A stretch of DNA of 49,937 nucleotides, from NCBI GenBank assembly GCA_937885695.1, contig CALABP010000049.1:1-49937 (forward strand). Direction: 5' to 3'. Within the stretch, counting starts at the first letter, position 1. Each line of letters begins with the position of its first letter. The notes beneath the pieces are model-generated. The model did no database searches and was not told where the DNA came from. It saw only the letters and a list, made by a program, of their open reading frames with translations. The DNA comes from DTU089 sp002440045. Lineage in GTDB: Bacteria > Bacillota > Clostridia > Oscillospirales > Acutalibacteraceae. The position numbers and the translations under genes are program-made. Positions 25,640 to 34,175 of the stretch are shown one piece after another.

Positions 25640-25661
25640 GTCGCCTCGGGGGCGGCTTTTT
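25640..25661 (+). terminator. terminator-like hairpin in the antiporter leader
   Basis: GTCGCC (25640-25645) pairs with GGCGGC (25651-25656) around a 5-base loop and is followed by five T. It lies between the promoter and the start codon of the antiporter, so it could act as an attenuator rather than a plain terminator. Confidence 0.4.
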
Positions 25662-25684
25662 ATATTGCATCGGGAGTGTTTTTG

Positions 25685-27139
25685 TTGACCGACATATTTG
25701 AAAAATTCAATATCGACTCAACCGTGTCGCAGATAATAATTTCTGTGGCGCTTATGCTTTTCGGCGGATTTTTAATGACGCGCCTTACAAAACGTTTAAG
25801 ACTGCCGAACGTCACGGCGTATATAACCGCGGGCATAATTTTAGGGCCGTTTTGCCTTAACCTTGTGCCGCACGCGATTATTGAGGGAATGGATTTTATA
25901 GCCGACGTTGCGCTTGCGTTCATCGCTTTTTCAACGGGCGAGTTTTTTAAAATATCAACTCTTAAAAAGAACGGCGCAAAGGTTGTTGTAATAACCGTGC
26001 TTGAAGCGTGCCTCGCTTCTGCGGCGGTGTTTGTCGTGACTTATTGCATAATGGGGCTTGACCTTAATTTTTCTGTTGTAATAGCGGCGCTTGCGTCTGC
26101 AACCGCGCCTGCCTCGACCGTAATGACAATAAGACAGACAAAGGCAAAGGGCGATTTTGTAGATACGCTTCTTCAGGTGGTTGCGCTTGACGACGTTGTG
26201 GGTCTTGTGGCTTACAGCGCGGCGATTTCAATTGCGCTTGCATCTCTTACGGGCAAATTCAGCGCGGGCGATATAATAAAACCGATAGTCGCAAACGTTG
26301 CCGTTTTTGCGCTCGGCGCGCTTTTCGGATTGTTTTTAAAGCTTCTTTTGCAAAAGCGCTCAACGGATAACCGCCTTATAGTTTCAATCGCACTGCTGTT
26401 TGCATTTTGCGGAATTTGCACGCTGTTTGACGTTTCGCCGCTTTTGGGGTGTATGTCAATGGGCATGGTCTATATAAACATCACCGACGACGAACGCCTG
26501 TTTAAACAGCTCAACTATTTTTCGCCGCCCATATTGCTGCTTTTCTTCGTCCGCTCGGGGCTTAATTTTGACCTTGAAGCGCTTTTCAACCCTTCGGGGA
26601 GCGTTGGCAGCTTTTCGCTTCTTACGGTCGGCGTGGTCTACTTTTTAGTAAGAATTGTCGGCAAATATCTCGGCGCGTTTCTCGGCTGCTTAATAACAAA
26701 AAAAGACAGGCGCGTAAGAAATTATCTCGGGCTTGCGCTCGTGCCTCAGGCGGGTGTTGCAATAGGCCTTGCCGCAATGGGCGCAAGAACGCTCGGCGGC
26801 GAAGCGGGCAACTCGCTTGAAACGATAATTCTTGCGTCAAGCGTTTTGTATGAGCTGATAGGCCCGGCGTGCGCAAAGCTTTCGCTTTATCTTTCAAAAT
26901 CGTATTCGACAAAGCTTGAAGACATTGTTCCCGACGAAGCGCCCGAAAGCGAAGAAAAGAAAAAGACCGAGGTTGAGCGGCTTATTGAAAAAATAAATGC
27001 CATTCAGAAAGAACTGCCCGAGCACGCCGACCCTTATTATGAAGATGAAGAGGCGTTTTCGGAGGGCGCAGAAGAGCATTTTGCCATGATGAACGCGGCA
27101 CTGCCGCAAAAAAGAAGAGGAAGAAGGTCTTTTAGATGA
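25685..27139 (+). CDS. cation:proton antiporter (CPA, Kef/NhaP-like)
   Basis: About 484 residues with some 12 hydrophobic segments and a hydrophilic C-terminal tail of about 70 acidic residues. Family marks are LMLFGGFLMTRLTKRLRLPNVTAYITAGIILGP at the N terminus, ASATAPASTVMTIRQ and the paired-acid region VVALDDVVGLVAYS. It would exchange Na+ or K+ for protons at the membrane. No ATG is near the start: GTG 25676 lies inside the GGGAG ribosome-binding sequence, while TTG 25682 and TTG 25685 are spaced 5 and 8 bases from it; 25685 (MTDIFEKF) is chosen. It overlaps the MgtC-like gene by 4 bases (ATGA), so they are co-translated. Confidence 0.85.
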   Translation: MTDIFEKFNIDSTVSQIIISVALMLFGGFLMTRLTKRLRLPNVTAYITAGIILGPFCLNLVPHAIIEGMDFIADVALAFIAFSTGEFFKISTLKKNGAKVVVITVLEACLASAAVFVVTYCIMGLDLNFSVVIAALASATAPASTVMTIRQTKAKGDFVDTLLQVVALDDVVGLVAYSAAISIALASLTGKFSAGDIIKPIVANVAVFALGALFGLFLKLLLQKRSTDNRLIVSIALLFAFCGICTLFDVSPLLGCMSMGMVYINITDDERLFKQLNYFSPPILLLFFVRSGLNFDLEALFNPSGSVGSFSLLTVGVVYFLVRIVGKYLGAFLGCLITKKDRRVRNYLGLALVPQAGVAIGLAAMGARTLGGEAGNSLETIILASSVLYELIGPACAKLSLYLSKSYSTKLEDIVPDEAPESEEKKKTEVERLIEKINAIQKELPEHADPYYEDEEAFSEGAEEHFAMMNAALPQKRRGRRSFR

Positions 27140-27876
27140 ATATTTTAAACGGCGCCGTCGCCCTTGACCCGATAGCCGAGCTTTTGGGCGATTGGTCAAA
27201 GGGAATTAACGTATATTCGGCTCTTTTAAGAATTGTTTTAATAATCGTGCTTTCGTCTGTCATCGGGTGCGAGCGCTCAAGCAAGCGCCATTCGGCGGGA
27301 CTTAGGACGTTTATTCTTATTTCGTTCGCTTCAACGGTCACAATAATGCTTGATATTTTTCTTATGAGCGCCTATTCTTTCGGAATGCCGCTGCTTTCAG
27401 CCGCAACGCTTATTTCAGCCGCGATTGTCAGCGTAAACTCAATTCTTTTCAGCTCGCGCAGTCAGATAAAAGGACTTACAACATCTGCGGGGCTTTGGGC
27501 GTGCACAATGCTCGGTTTTGCCGCGGGCGCGGGACTTTATACGGTAACGCTTATAGTCTTTTTTGCGATGCTCTGCATTCTTGCGGGCTTCCCGTCGATA
27601 GAAACATATCTTAAAAACCGCTCGAACCACTTTGAAATACATCTTGAGCTTAAAAGCAGCGAATATTTAAGGGATTTTGTAACCGTCAGCAGACGGCTGG
27701 GGCTTAGAATAGACGATATTGAAATGAACGGCGCTTATGTCGGCTCGGGGCTGAGCGTTTATACAATAACGTTTACAATAAACAGCAGTGAACTGAAAAA
27801 ATACAAAACCCACCGCGAAATCGTCGAAGCGATAAGCTCGCTTGACTATATCTATTACATCGAAGAAATGCGATAA
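27136..27876 (+). CDS. MgtC/SapB-family membrane protein
   Basis: A 246-residue protein with about four membrane helices in the N-terminal 155 residues and an ACT-like cytoplasmic domain at the end (about 165-246). The MgtC signature is visible: SSVIGCERSSKRHSAGLRTFILI with the conserved Glu-Arg and AGLRT, then ISAAIVSVNSIL and TTSAGLWACTMLGFAAGAG. MgtC proteins affect magnesium homeostasis and intracellular ATP in other bacteria; the role here is unknown. Its coupling to a cation/proton antiporter points to ion or pH homeostasis. A bidirectional hairpin lies downstream. Confidence 0.88.
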   Translation: MNILNGAVALDPIAELLGDWSKGINVYSALLRIVLIIVLSSVIGCERSSKRHSAGLRTFILISFASTVTIMLDIFLMSAYSFGMPLLSAATLISAAIVSVNSILFSSRSQIKGLTTSAGLWACTMLGFAAGAGLYTVTLIVFFAMLCILAGFPSIETYLKNRSNHFEIHLELKSSEYLRDFVTVSRRLGLRIDDIEMNGAYVGSGLSVYTITFTINSSELKKYKTHREIVEAISSLDYIYYIEEMR

Positions 27877-27896
27877 ACGCACAAAACACGAAAATA

Positions 27897-27936
27897 CCGC
27901 TTACTCAAAAAACAATGGGTAAGTGGTTTTTGTTTT
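27897..27936 (+). terminator. terminator after the MgtC-like gene
   Basis: CCGCTTAC (27897-27904) pairs with GTAAGTGG (27919-27926), with one G-T pair, followed by TTTTTGTTTTT. It sits between converging genes and reaches the stop of the ATPase gene. Confidence 0.7.
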
Positions 27937-29294
27937 TATTTCGGTGAAAGCGTACCGTCTTTAAGGTCTTTTGCAACAAAGGGGATAAAATAGAACGGAA
28001 CGGTAAGCAACTTTTGCGCTTCGCTGTAGCCGTAGTTGTTTTTTGAAACCTTAATTGCAAAATCAAACTTGTTGTGGTTTGAAAACTTTTCAAGCGAATT
28101 AAGAGTACCTTTGCCCTTTTTTACGTCAATCGGATAAAGCTTGCCGTTTGATTCTGTAATAAACTCAAGCTCCGAAGAAAGCTTGCCGCGCCAATAAAAA
28201 AGCTTGTGACCTTTCGCAACAAGCTCGTTTGCGACAAAGTTTTCAAAAAATATACCCGAAAGCGAAACATCCCGTTCGTTTGAAATGAACGCGGCGGCGT
28301 TTATGCCGCTTTGATAAGAAAACATTCCTATATCGCCGAGAAACAGACGGAAAAGGCTGTCGGAGTCCTGCATAAGCGGCAACGTAATGTGCTCTTTAAG
28401 CTGAAACGACAGGTTGACGATATGAGCCATTGAAAGCCACTGTATTGACGTTTCATAGTCACGCGTTCTGCTGTTTTTCTCAATAAGCCCGGGTGAAAAG
28501 TTTTTAGACTCCTTGTTAAGCTCTTTATATATATTTGAAAAAAGATTGCGCGAACGAAGAAGCGCTTCACGGCTTGCCTGATAAAGCTCCATATCGGAAA
28601 GATAGTTTTCATAAAGCACGCCGAGCGTTTCCCGCGACTGTAAAAGATTGCCGTCCTCAACAAAGATACGCACGGCTTCGGGCATTCCGCCGACAAGCAG
28701 ATATTTGTAGACCTGCTCAAGAGCCAATTCGTGAATTTTAGTTTCAAGCGGTTTTTTTTCGTCGTATGCCGTTTTTACTTTTTCATAAAGAGTTTTGTTG
28801 CTGTTAAGCAAAAATTCGTCAAAGCTCATCGGGAAAACGGTTAGCTGATTGATTTTTCCCACGGGGAAAAGAAATTTGCCGTGCGCACCGCGTTTGTCGG
28901 TTTCGCGCTGAATTTTAATTCTAACCATAGAGCCGGTGGCGATAACGGGGATATTTTCAAAATCCTGACAAAAGTATTTAAGTGACGAAATGATATTGGG
29001 GCATTCCTGCACCTCGTCAAAAATCAAAAGTGTGTTTTCGTCGATTTGTCTGTTCTTTAAAAGCGAAATATATTCGATGATTTTTTTTGCATTTGCCGTT
29101 TCGGCGCAAAAAGCGGCGATTTCATCTTCTATTTTGCAGTCTATATAAATATAGTTGCTTTTATAATAGGCTTCGGCAAAAATATTTTTTATGAGATATG
29201 TTTTTCCGACCTGCCTTGCGCCCCAGACAATAAGCGGTTTTCGGTATTCGCTGTTTTTCCAGGCGACAAGCTGATTTAAAGCGTTGCGTTCCAT
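27936..29294 (-). CDS. AAA ATPase with DUF4143 (AAA_14 family)
   Basis: A 452-residue member of the large AAA_14/DUF4143 family. Walker A is GARQVGKT (25-32), Walker B LLIFDEVQECP (about 89-99), sensor ATGSMVRIK, and the DUF4143 nuclease-like C-terminal region carries the KGHKLFYWRG, SELEFITE and YPIDVKKGKGT motifs. These proteins are common, often mobile or variable between strains, and their function is not settled. A GGAGGAG site sits very close to the ATG. It is a single gene with its own upstream region of 33-bp tandem repeats. Confidence 0.9.
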   Translation of the reverse strand: MERNALNQLVAWKNSEYRKPLIVWGARQVGKTYLIKNIFAEAYYKSNYIYIDCKIEDEIAAFCAETANAKKIIEYISLLKNRQIDENTLLIFDEVQECPNIISSLKYFCQDFENIPVIATGSMVRIKIQRETDKRGAHGKFLFPVGKINQLTVFPMSFDEFLLNSNKTLYEKVKTAYDEKKPLETKIHELALEQVYKYLLVGGMPEAVRIFVEDGNLLQSRETLGVLYENYLSDMELYQASREALLRSRNLFSNIYKELNKESKNFSPGLIEKNSRTRDYETSIQWLSMAHIVNLSFQLKEHITLPLMQDSDSLFRLFLGDIGMFSYQSGINAAAFISNERDVSLSGIFFENFVANELVAKGHKLFYWRGKLSSELEFITESNGKLYPIDVKKGKGTLNSLEKFSNHNKFDFAIKVSKNNYGYSEAQKLLTVPFYFIPFVAKDLKDGTLSPK

Positions 29295-29394
29295 AACTCC
29301 TCCGACAATCGGTAAAATTAAGGCTTGCAGAGCCGAACCGATACCTAAAGTATACCACGCTTTTTTTTGAATATCAAGGCGAAAATATAATTAC

Positions 29395-29559
29395 TTGCAC
29401 AAATTCGGGTGTTATTTTGCCTATTGTTTGCACAAATAACGGCTTTTTTCGGCACATTATTTGCACGATTTTAGGCTTTTTTGAGGGCGTTATTTGCACA
29501 AATTCAGGGGTTTTTGAGAATGTTGTTTTCACATTTTAAGCTTTTCCGTGAAAAATGCA
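29395..29559. repeat. 33-bp tandem repeat, 4-5 degenerate units, in the 29295-29854 gap
   Basis: TTGCAC recurs at 29395, 29428, 29461 and 29494, exactly 33 bases apart, followed by related A+T-rich sequence (often GGCTTTTTTG in the middle); a weaker fifth unit starts at 29527. The tract is upstream of the leftward ATPase gene. The rest of the 560-base gap holds a bidirectional terminator (29681-29714), short hairpins near 29770-29800 and no convincing gene. Confidence 0.75.
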
Positions 29560-29680
29560 TTTTTAAAAGAGATGTTTTCGGCTGTTTGGTCTTTGGCATA
29601 AGAGCGTTGAACCGGTACAGTTTTAAACCGCCCGCTTTTCGCCGTTACTGCGTCAAAAAAGTTTTGTAAGGGGAAAATAT

Positions 29681-29714
29681 AAAAAACCGCACTCTTTTCG
29701 GAATGCGGTTTTTT
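29681..29714. terminator. bidirectional intrinsic terminator
   Basis: AAAAAACCGCA (29681-29691) and TGCGGTTTTTT (29704-29714) form a perfect 11-bp stem with a T run in either direction. It is 140 bases past the stop of the leftward HExxH gene and probably ends that operon. Confidence 0.8.
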
Positions 29715-29854
29715 AATTATTACTTCACATCATATCATAAATTGCCCTGCGGCAGGGGCGGGACAAAGTGCCGGCGGCGAAAGCCGCGCAATTTAGCTGT
29801 TCAAGTTCTCCGAAACGGTCAAAATTTTTAATTTTGCCGCGGTTCGCAAGGTTA

Positions 29855-30355
29855 TTATTTCATATTAAACTGCTTATATCCGCTCCACTTTTGACCCCAG
29901 GCGTTTGCCCATGATTCGCAATAAAGGCTGTAATAAGAAACGTTTTTCTCTTTACGCATTTTTACAAAATAGGGGAAGTTGCACCACGTTGCCGACGGAA
30001 GCCCTATCACAAGCCAGTAAAGCGGCCCTAAAAGCAGGCACTGAATTGTGTGGCCGTATTCGTGAATGCGCGTGTCGTGAGTCCACTCGTCGCTGCCGCC
30101 CTCGCGGATAAATATGAAAAGTCCGAGCGAAACGCCGCCGAAGTTTTTGGGAACGTATGTAATAAACGCGTTGCAGAATTTTTCGTGGCGGTGACCCTTA
30201 TACATAATAAGATATGCAATAAATCCGAAAATGTTCACGGGAAGCCCCCAAGTGAACTGCCACAGATAGAAGAAAAATCTGTCGGCGCCCGAGCACGCAA
30301 TTTTTCTTGTGTGCGGCTCTGCCTGTCTCTTTTTTACCTTTTTTTGTTTTGCCAT
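29855..30355 (-). CDS. membrane protein with HExxH motif, putative metallopeptidase
   Basis: A 166-residue protein with about two or three hydrophobic segments. HEYGH at residues 98-102, followed by TIQCLLLGPLYWLVIGLPS, has the zinc-peptidase HExxH form. A downstream Glu in YCESWANAWG could be the third ligand. The sequence resembles a widespread uncharacterised group with HEYGHTIQ; activity is not shown. The start is the ATG at 30355 with GAGG upstream; an earlier in-frame codon would overlap the preceding gene. It lies 19 bases after the GH123-like gene and is the last of the sugar operon. Confidence 0.65.
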   Translation of the reverse strand: MAKQKKVKKRQAEPHTRKIACSGADRFFFYLWQFTWGLPVNIFGFIAYLIMYKGHRHEKFCNAFITYVPKNFGGVSLGLFIFIREGGSDEWTHDTRIHEYGHTIQCLLLGPLYWLVIGLPSATWCNFPYFVKMRKEKNVSYYSLYCESWANAWGQKWSGYKQFNMK

Positions 30356-30374
30356 TTTAAAAAACCTCTTTATT

Positions 30375-32003
30375 TTATGAAATATGATTTTCAATTTCGC
30401 GGTTTATTCGCGCGCGTGTTTCAAGAAGCCATTTCTGCGTGTGCGGATAGTCGCGGAAAGTAAGCTCTGTGTCAAGACCGAGCGACAAAAGCTTTAAAAC
30501 GTGCTCTCTTGAAGTAAGGCTTTCAAGAAGTCTTAATGCGCGAAGGTCGCAAATGCCCTCATAAAAAACCTCGTGCCGAAGCGAATTAAGGGGCGTGCCG
30601 TTTTCGCCGGGGTAAACAACAAACGAGTCGCCCGACGGGAACGCTTCGCCGGCGTCCGTTTCTTCAAACGGGTTCAAAGCGCGCTTTGAATACTGCGAGT
30701 ACCAAAAGTTGTGACCCCACTGCAAAAAGCCCTCGGCGTTATATTTGTAAAGCAAAAAGCCCAAAACGCGGTTTCGCTGCGAAGGCATTGAAAACAGCCT
30801 GTTCGGCAAAAAGTCCGTTACCTGACCGCAGCAGTAATACGTCCAAAAGTTTTCGACCTCGGGCAGAAAAACGTCAGCCTCATTTTCGCAGGGAATCGGC
30901 GTATAAACAAGCCCGCTTTTGAAAAATTCAAGGTCAGAAAGAGCGTCGATAAAGCGAAAGCCCTTGAAAAGACTGTGCAAAAGAAGAGCGCCTTTTTTAT
31001 ATGACTCAAGGTCGCCTATGCCGGGTTCATCCGAAACATGCATAAAACAGCGGTCTTTTATGCCGAGTTTTTCGGTTTCGCCCGTGAAAGAAGCGGCAAA
31101 CTGCTCAAGAAAGCTTCTGTATTCTGCGCCGGCGGCGTCGGTTTCCCAGCCGAAAACACGCTTTAATTCGCCGTTTTCTTCGGCAACGATTTTCGGCGCG
31201 GCTTTTGCACCCCACTGCGTGAAAAGATGCGAAATTTCAAACGCCTCTATGCCGCATTTAAGGCACATTTTTATGTAGCGCTCAAACTTTCTGTAGCCGA
31301 AATACCAATGTTCTCCGTCGCGCTTCACGTCAACCAGCTGAAAGGTCGGGCGCTCTTTTCCGACTTCGGTGTCGAGCGGCGGCGTGAAAATCGGCGTAAG
31401 AATCATATTCATTCCGTGATTTACGGCGTTTTCAATATAGTTTTCGGCAATCTGCCAGTATTCCTTTGAAAAAGGCTCAACCGAATAATAGGTACAAAGG
31501 CAGTCGTTGTGAAACCAGTTTGTGTAAAGAAGCTTTTGCGGCGGCAAAAGAGCGTCTATAATGTTTAAAACAAATACCTTTTCATACGCCGTGCCGTCGG
31601 CGCAGGTAACAGTTATTTTTGTGCGCCGTTTGCCGCACAGGGACTTTTTCGGCGAGTACTCATACCAAAGCGCGTTCCATTCGTTCTTTTTAAGAACGGC
31701 TTCGTTTTTTATCGGAAGTAAAAGGTCGGGGTATTCGCTCCGCTTTTCATAATAAAAGCAGTCGTGATTTTCGCTGTGCGAAAGGCACGAGGGCATTGCC
31801 TTAACATAATAGACAGATGTGCGGTTTTTAAGGCGCGACTCCAAAGAAAGAGAAACAACCGTTTCGCTGTCCTCTTCGGGGAAAAGCGCAAGCTGAAACG
31901 AAAAGACCTCGTTTTTAAGCGCCGAAAACTCCGTAAATTCTAAGAAATTCGGCTCTTTGTCGCAAAAGACCTTTGTAAGAGAAGAAAGCAACCTAAGCTT
32001 CAT
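30375..32003 (-). CDS. DUF4091 protein, GH123-like glycoside hydrolase
   Basis: A 542-residue protein with the layout of DUF4091/GH123-type enzymes: an N-terminal beta-sandwich (about 1-145), a TIM barrel (about 150-430) containing the paired acid motif MHVSDEPG, and a C-terminal all-beta/helical part with NPFEETDAGEAFPSGDSFVVYPG and SLRHEVFYEGICDLRAL. GH123 enzymes act on beta-N-acetylgalactosamine by substrate-assisted catalysis; whether this one does is not known. No signal peptide, so it is cytoplasmic. AAGGAG overlaps the stop of the MFS gene 12 bases upstream; the pair suggests import followed by hydrolysis of an amino-sugar glycoside. Confidence 0.85.
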   Translation of the reverse strand: MKLRLLSSLTKVFCDKEPNFLEFTEFSALKNEVFSFQLALFPEEDSETVVSLSLESRLKNRTSVYYVKAMPSCLSHSENHDCFYYEKRSEYPDLLLPIKNEAVLKKNEWNALWYEYSPKKSLCGKRRTKITVTCADGTAYEKVFVLNIIDALLPPQKLLYTNWFHNDCLCTYYSVEPFSKEYWQIAENYIENAVNHGMNMILTPIFTPPLDTEVGKERPTFQLVDVKRDGEHWYFGYRKFERYIKMCLKCGIEAFEISHLFTQWGAKAAPKIVAEENGELKRVFGWETDAAGAEYRSFLEQFAASFTGETEKLGIKDRCFMHVSDEPGIGDLESYKKGALLLHSLFKGFRFIDALSDLEFFKSGLVYTPIPCENEADVFLPEVENFWTYYCCGQVTDFLPNRLFSMPSQRNRVLGFLLYKYNAEGFLQWGHNFWYSQYSKRALNPFEETDAGEAFPSGDSFVVYPGENGTPLNSLRHEVFYEGICDLRALRLLESLTSREHVLKLLSLGLDTELTFRDYPHTQKWLLETRARINREIENHIS

Positions 32004-32015
32004 TATGTTTTCTCC

Positions 32016-33428
32016 TTATGCTTCTTTTTTGTCGATTCCCTTTTTTCTGAGGATAATGCAGGGGATTAAAATAAGTATTGCAAAAAGACCTGCCGCAAGG
32101 AACATTTCGGCGCACGGCTCATAGTTTCTGAGTCCGTCGTCGCCCACATATGAGCCCGAAGCCGCCGCCTTGCACACAGCGTCGCCTATCGTAGGACCGA
32201 CAACCATGGGGATAAGTACAAAGAAAATCATTCTGATGCCCTGGAAAAGACCTGTTTTATCCTCGGGGGTATAGTCGCGCACGGTTGCGTTAATCATAAT
32301 TCCGAGAAGCCCGTATCCCGCAAAGAGCGGCACTGCGGCAATAACAAATGTTTTTATGGTGTGCGCAAACGAAGCGCCGATAAGGCCGCCGACAAACAGC
32401 GCAACCGCAACGAAAAGAAGAACGTTTTTGCCGATTTTGTCAATAAGCTTGCCCATAAGAACAATGCCCACGCCGACAGCCGCAACGCCGATTACAACGC
32501 CTATTACAACGCCGACGTTAAGAGAGCCGTCCTCTTTAAAGAGATAGCCCAAAAGATTTTCGATTTTAAGACCGAGCGAGTGGTCAAGATATATAAGAAG
32601 ATAGGGGAAGAACACCTGAACGGCTGTCTGGAAAATGCAAACGCCCGAAAGAGCAAGATAGAGCTTTGAATTCTCTTTTACAACAGAGGGCTTAAAGCCG
32701 TAAACAAGGTCTGCCCAATAGCTTGTATTTGTTTTCTTTTCGCCGCTTCGTGAATCTTTAAGCGTGAAAAGACCGATAATTCCGCAAAGAATAACAAATC
32801 CGCCGATGGCAAAGAAGAATACGGGATAGCCGCCTATTGCGTCAATCATTCCGCCGAAGGCAACAACCACAACCATTGCAACAACGGGCAAAATGGCAAG
32901 CACGCTTTCAGCCGTGGCGCGGTTTTTAGCCGTGGTGACGTCCGTTACCCACGCGTTAAAGGCAGAGTCGTTGCTGGTTGAACCCATAAACGTCATAACG
33001 CAGTCCATAACGATAATTACAATCGCGGTTGCGGTAACGGCTTTAACGGGGTCCGAAATTCCGAAAAGCGCCGAAACATTGTCTTTTGTGATAAAGCCGA
33101 ACGCAAAGGTAATTATACCCCAAACGACATAGCCTGCAGAAATAAAGACCTTGCGCTTGTTCATTTTGTCGGAAAGGTTGCCCATAATAAACGTTGTAAG
33201 AACAGCCGTTACGGCGCTCAAAGCAACCATAAGCCTGATTGCCGTCATAGAAGAAAGCGAGCCTGTAACAGTGCCGCCCTCATAAACGGTGTTGTACATA
33301 AACGTGTTGTAGTACATATTTTCAAGGTTCCATGCCACCTGACCCGTAAAACCGAACAGGCAAAGGTTGAACCATATCCGCGCGGAGAGCTTGTTTTCCG
33401 CAAGCGGTGATTTTGTGCGTTTTTCCAT
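32016..33428 (-). CDS. MFS transporter, sugar-carrier-like
   Basis: A 470-residue carrier with about 12 membrane helices. The MFS loop motif between helices 2 and 3 is present (GNLSDKMNKRKVFI), and the second half repeats it (GKLIDKIGKNVLL). The start is ATG 33428 with a strong AAGGAG; the longer frame upstream would run through the promoter. A near-perfect sigma-A promoter lies 38-66 bases upstream. It leads a three-gene operon with the GH123-like enzyme and the HExxH protein, so the substrate is probably a glycoside or oligosaccharide (inference). Confidence 0.85.
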   Translation of the reverse strand: MEKRTKSPLAENKLSARIWFNLCLFGFTGQVAWNLENMYYNTFMYNTVYEGGTVTGSLSSMTAIRLMVALSAVTAVLTTFIMGNLSDKMNKRKVFISAGYVVWGIITFAFGFITKDNVSALFGISDPVKAVTATAIVIIVMDCVMTFMGSTSNDSAFNAWVTDVTTAKNRATAESVLAILPVVAMVVVVAFGGMIDAIGGYPVFFFAIGGFVILCGIIGLFTLKDSRSGEKKTNTSYWADLVYGFKPSVVKENSKLYLALSGVCIFQTAVQVFFPYLLIYLDHSLGLKIENLLGYLFKEDGSLNVGVVIGVVIGVAAVGVGIVLMGKLIDKIGKNVLLFVAVALFVGGLIGASFAHTIKTFVIAAVPLFAGYGLLGIMINATVRDYTPEDKTGLFQGIRMIFFVLIPMVVGPTIGDAVCKAAASGSYVGDDGLRNYEPCAEMFLAAGLFAILILIPCIILRKKGIDKKEA

Positions 33429-33465
33429 AAAAATCTCCTTATAATCAGTAAAAATTGTTAATAAC

Positions 33466-33494
33466 ATTATAAAGCCGTAAAGGCGGATTGTCAA
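33466..33494 (-). promoter_or_regulatory. promoter of the MFS-GH123 operon
   Basis: On the minus strand TTGACA (33494-33489) and TATAAT (33471-33466) are both perfect hexamers with a 17-base spacer. A repeat element abuts the -35 at 33495. Confidence 0.9.
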
Positions 33495-34175
33495 GTTAGC
33501 TTTTAGCCGTTAGCTGTTGCGCGGCTTCGCCGTGCGAGCCGTTAGCTCTTAGCCGTTAGCTGTTAGCACGCGGCGCTGCCGCGATTATATTCCGCACGGT
33601 GTGCGGAAGGTTTAAGGGGAACGCTTCGCGGTCCGGCGGGCGGCAGGAGTTGAAGTAAGAAGTAATGGGTAAGAGGTAATAAGTGATTATAATCCGCACG
33701 TTGTGCGGAAATTTTAAGGGAAACGCTTACGCGTTTCGGCGGGCGGCAGGTTGCCGCCCCTACGGGAATAATGGGAAAATCTGCGCGGAAAACGGATAGG
33801 CTTTTGCGTGGAAAACCCTGTATTGCGTGTTTGTTGACAGACAAATTATCGTACCGAAATAAATTTGTAAACAATCAAATATTTTAAATGACAACCCCCG
33901 TGTACGGACAAAAACCCTTTCACGGGGTTATGTTAGGCTGAACAAACAAAAACCCTGTGAGCGGACAAAATTTATTCCATTCACAGGGTTTGATTTATAA
34001 TGATTTGAAAAAGAAAAGCGCGGTTTTTGTTTTTACTTCGTAGGGGCGGCAACCTGCCGCCCGCCAAAACGGCAACGCCGTTTTCCTTGATTTTTCCGCA
34101 CAACGTGCGGAATATAATCGCGCCTTTGGCGCGCAAGCTAACAGCTAACGGCTAAAGGCTAACAGCTAACGGCTA
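33495..34175. repeat. mosaic REP-like intergenic element 3
   Basis: No gene. Heptamers begin at the base next to the -35 of the MFS promoter. Then come CGCGGC and CCGCAC/GTGCGG hairpins, a half REP (33637), an A+T-rich heptamer tract (about 33650-33690), the minus-strand REP (33741-33763), the conserved core with ACCCCCGTG and AACCCTGTGA-type hairpins, the plus-strand REP (34040-34062), an AAAACGGC/GCCGTTTT hairpin, and TAACAGC heptamers. The last heptamer overlaps the stop codon of the DHHW gene (TAG at 34175-34173). Confidence 0.8.

Noticed and set aside
29395..29559. CRISPR array or plasmid-type iterons
   Set aside because: Units are contiguous and degenerate without spacers; no replication initiator of plasmid type is nearby.
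29161..29669. Small frames in and upstream of the ATPase gene, including 29481-29669
   Set aside because: They overlap the 33-bp repeats and the ATPase coding region, with no start signals or recognisable motifs.
33563..33874. Open frame of 103 residues containing VGAATCRPPKR
   Set aside because: It is a translation of the REP hairpin. The same peptide appears at 47815-48039 and 49430-49618, and lacks codon bias or a start signal.
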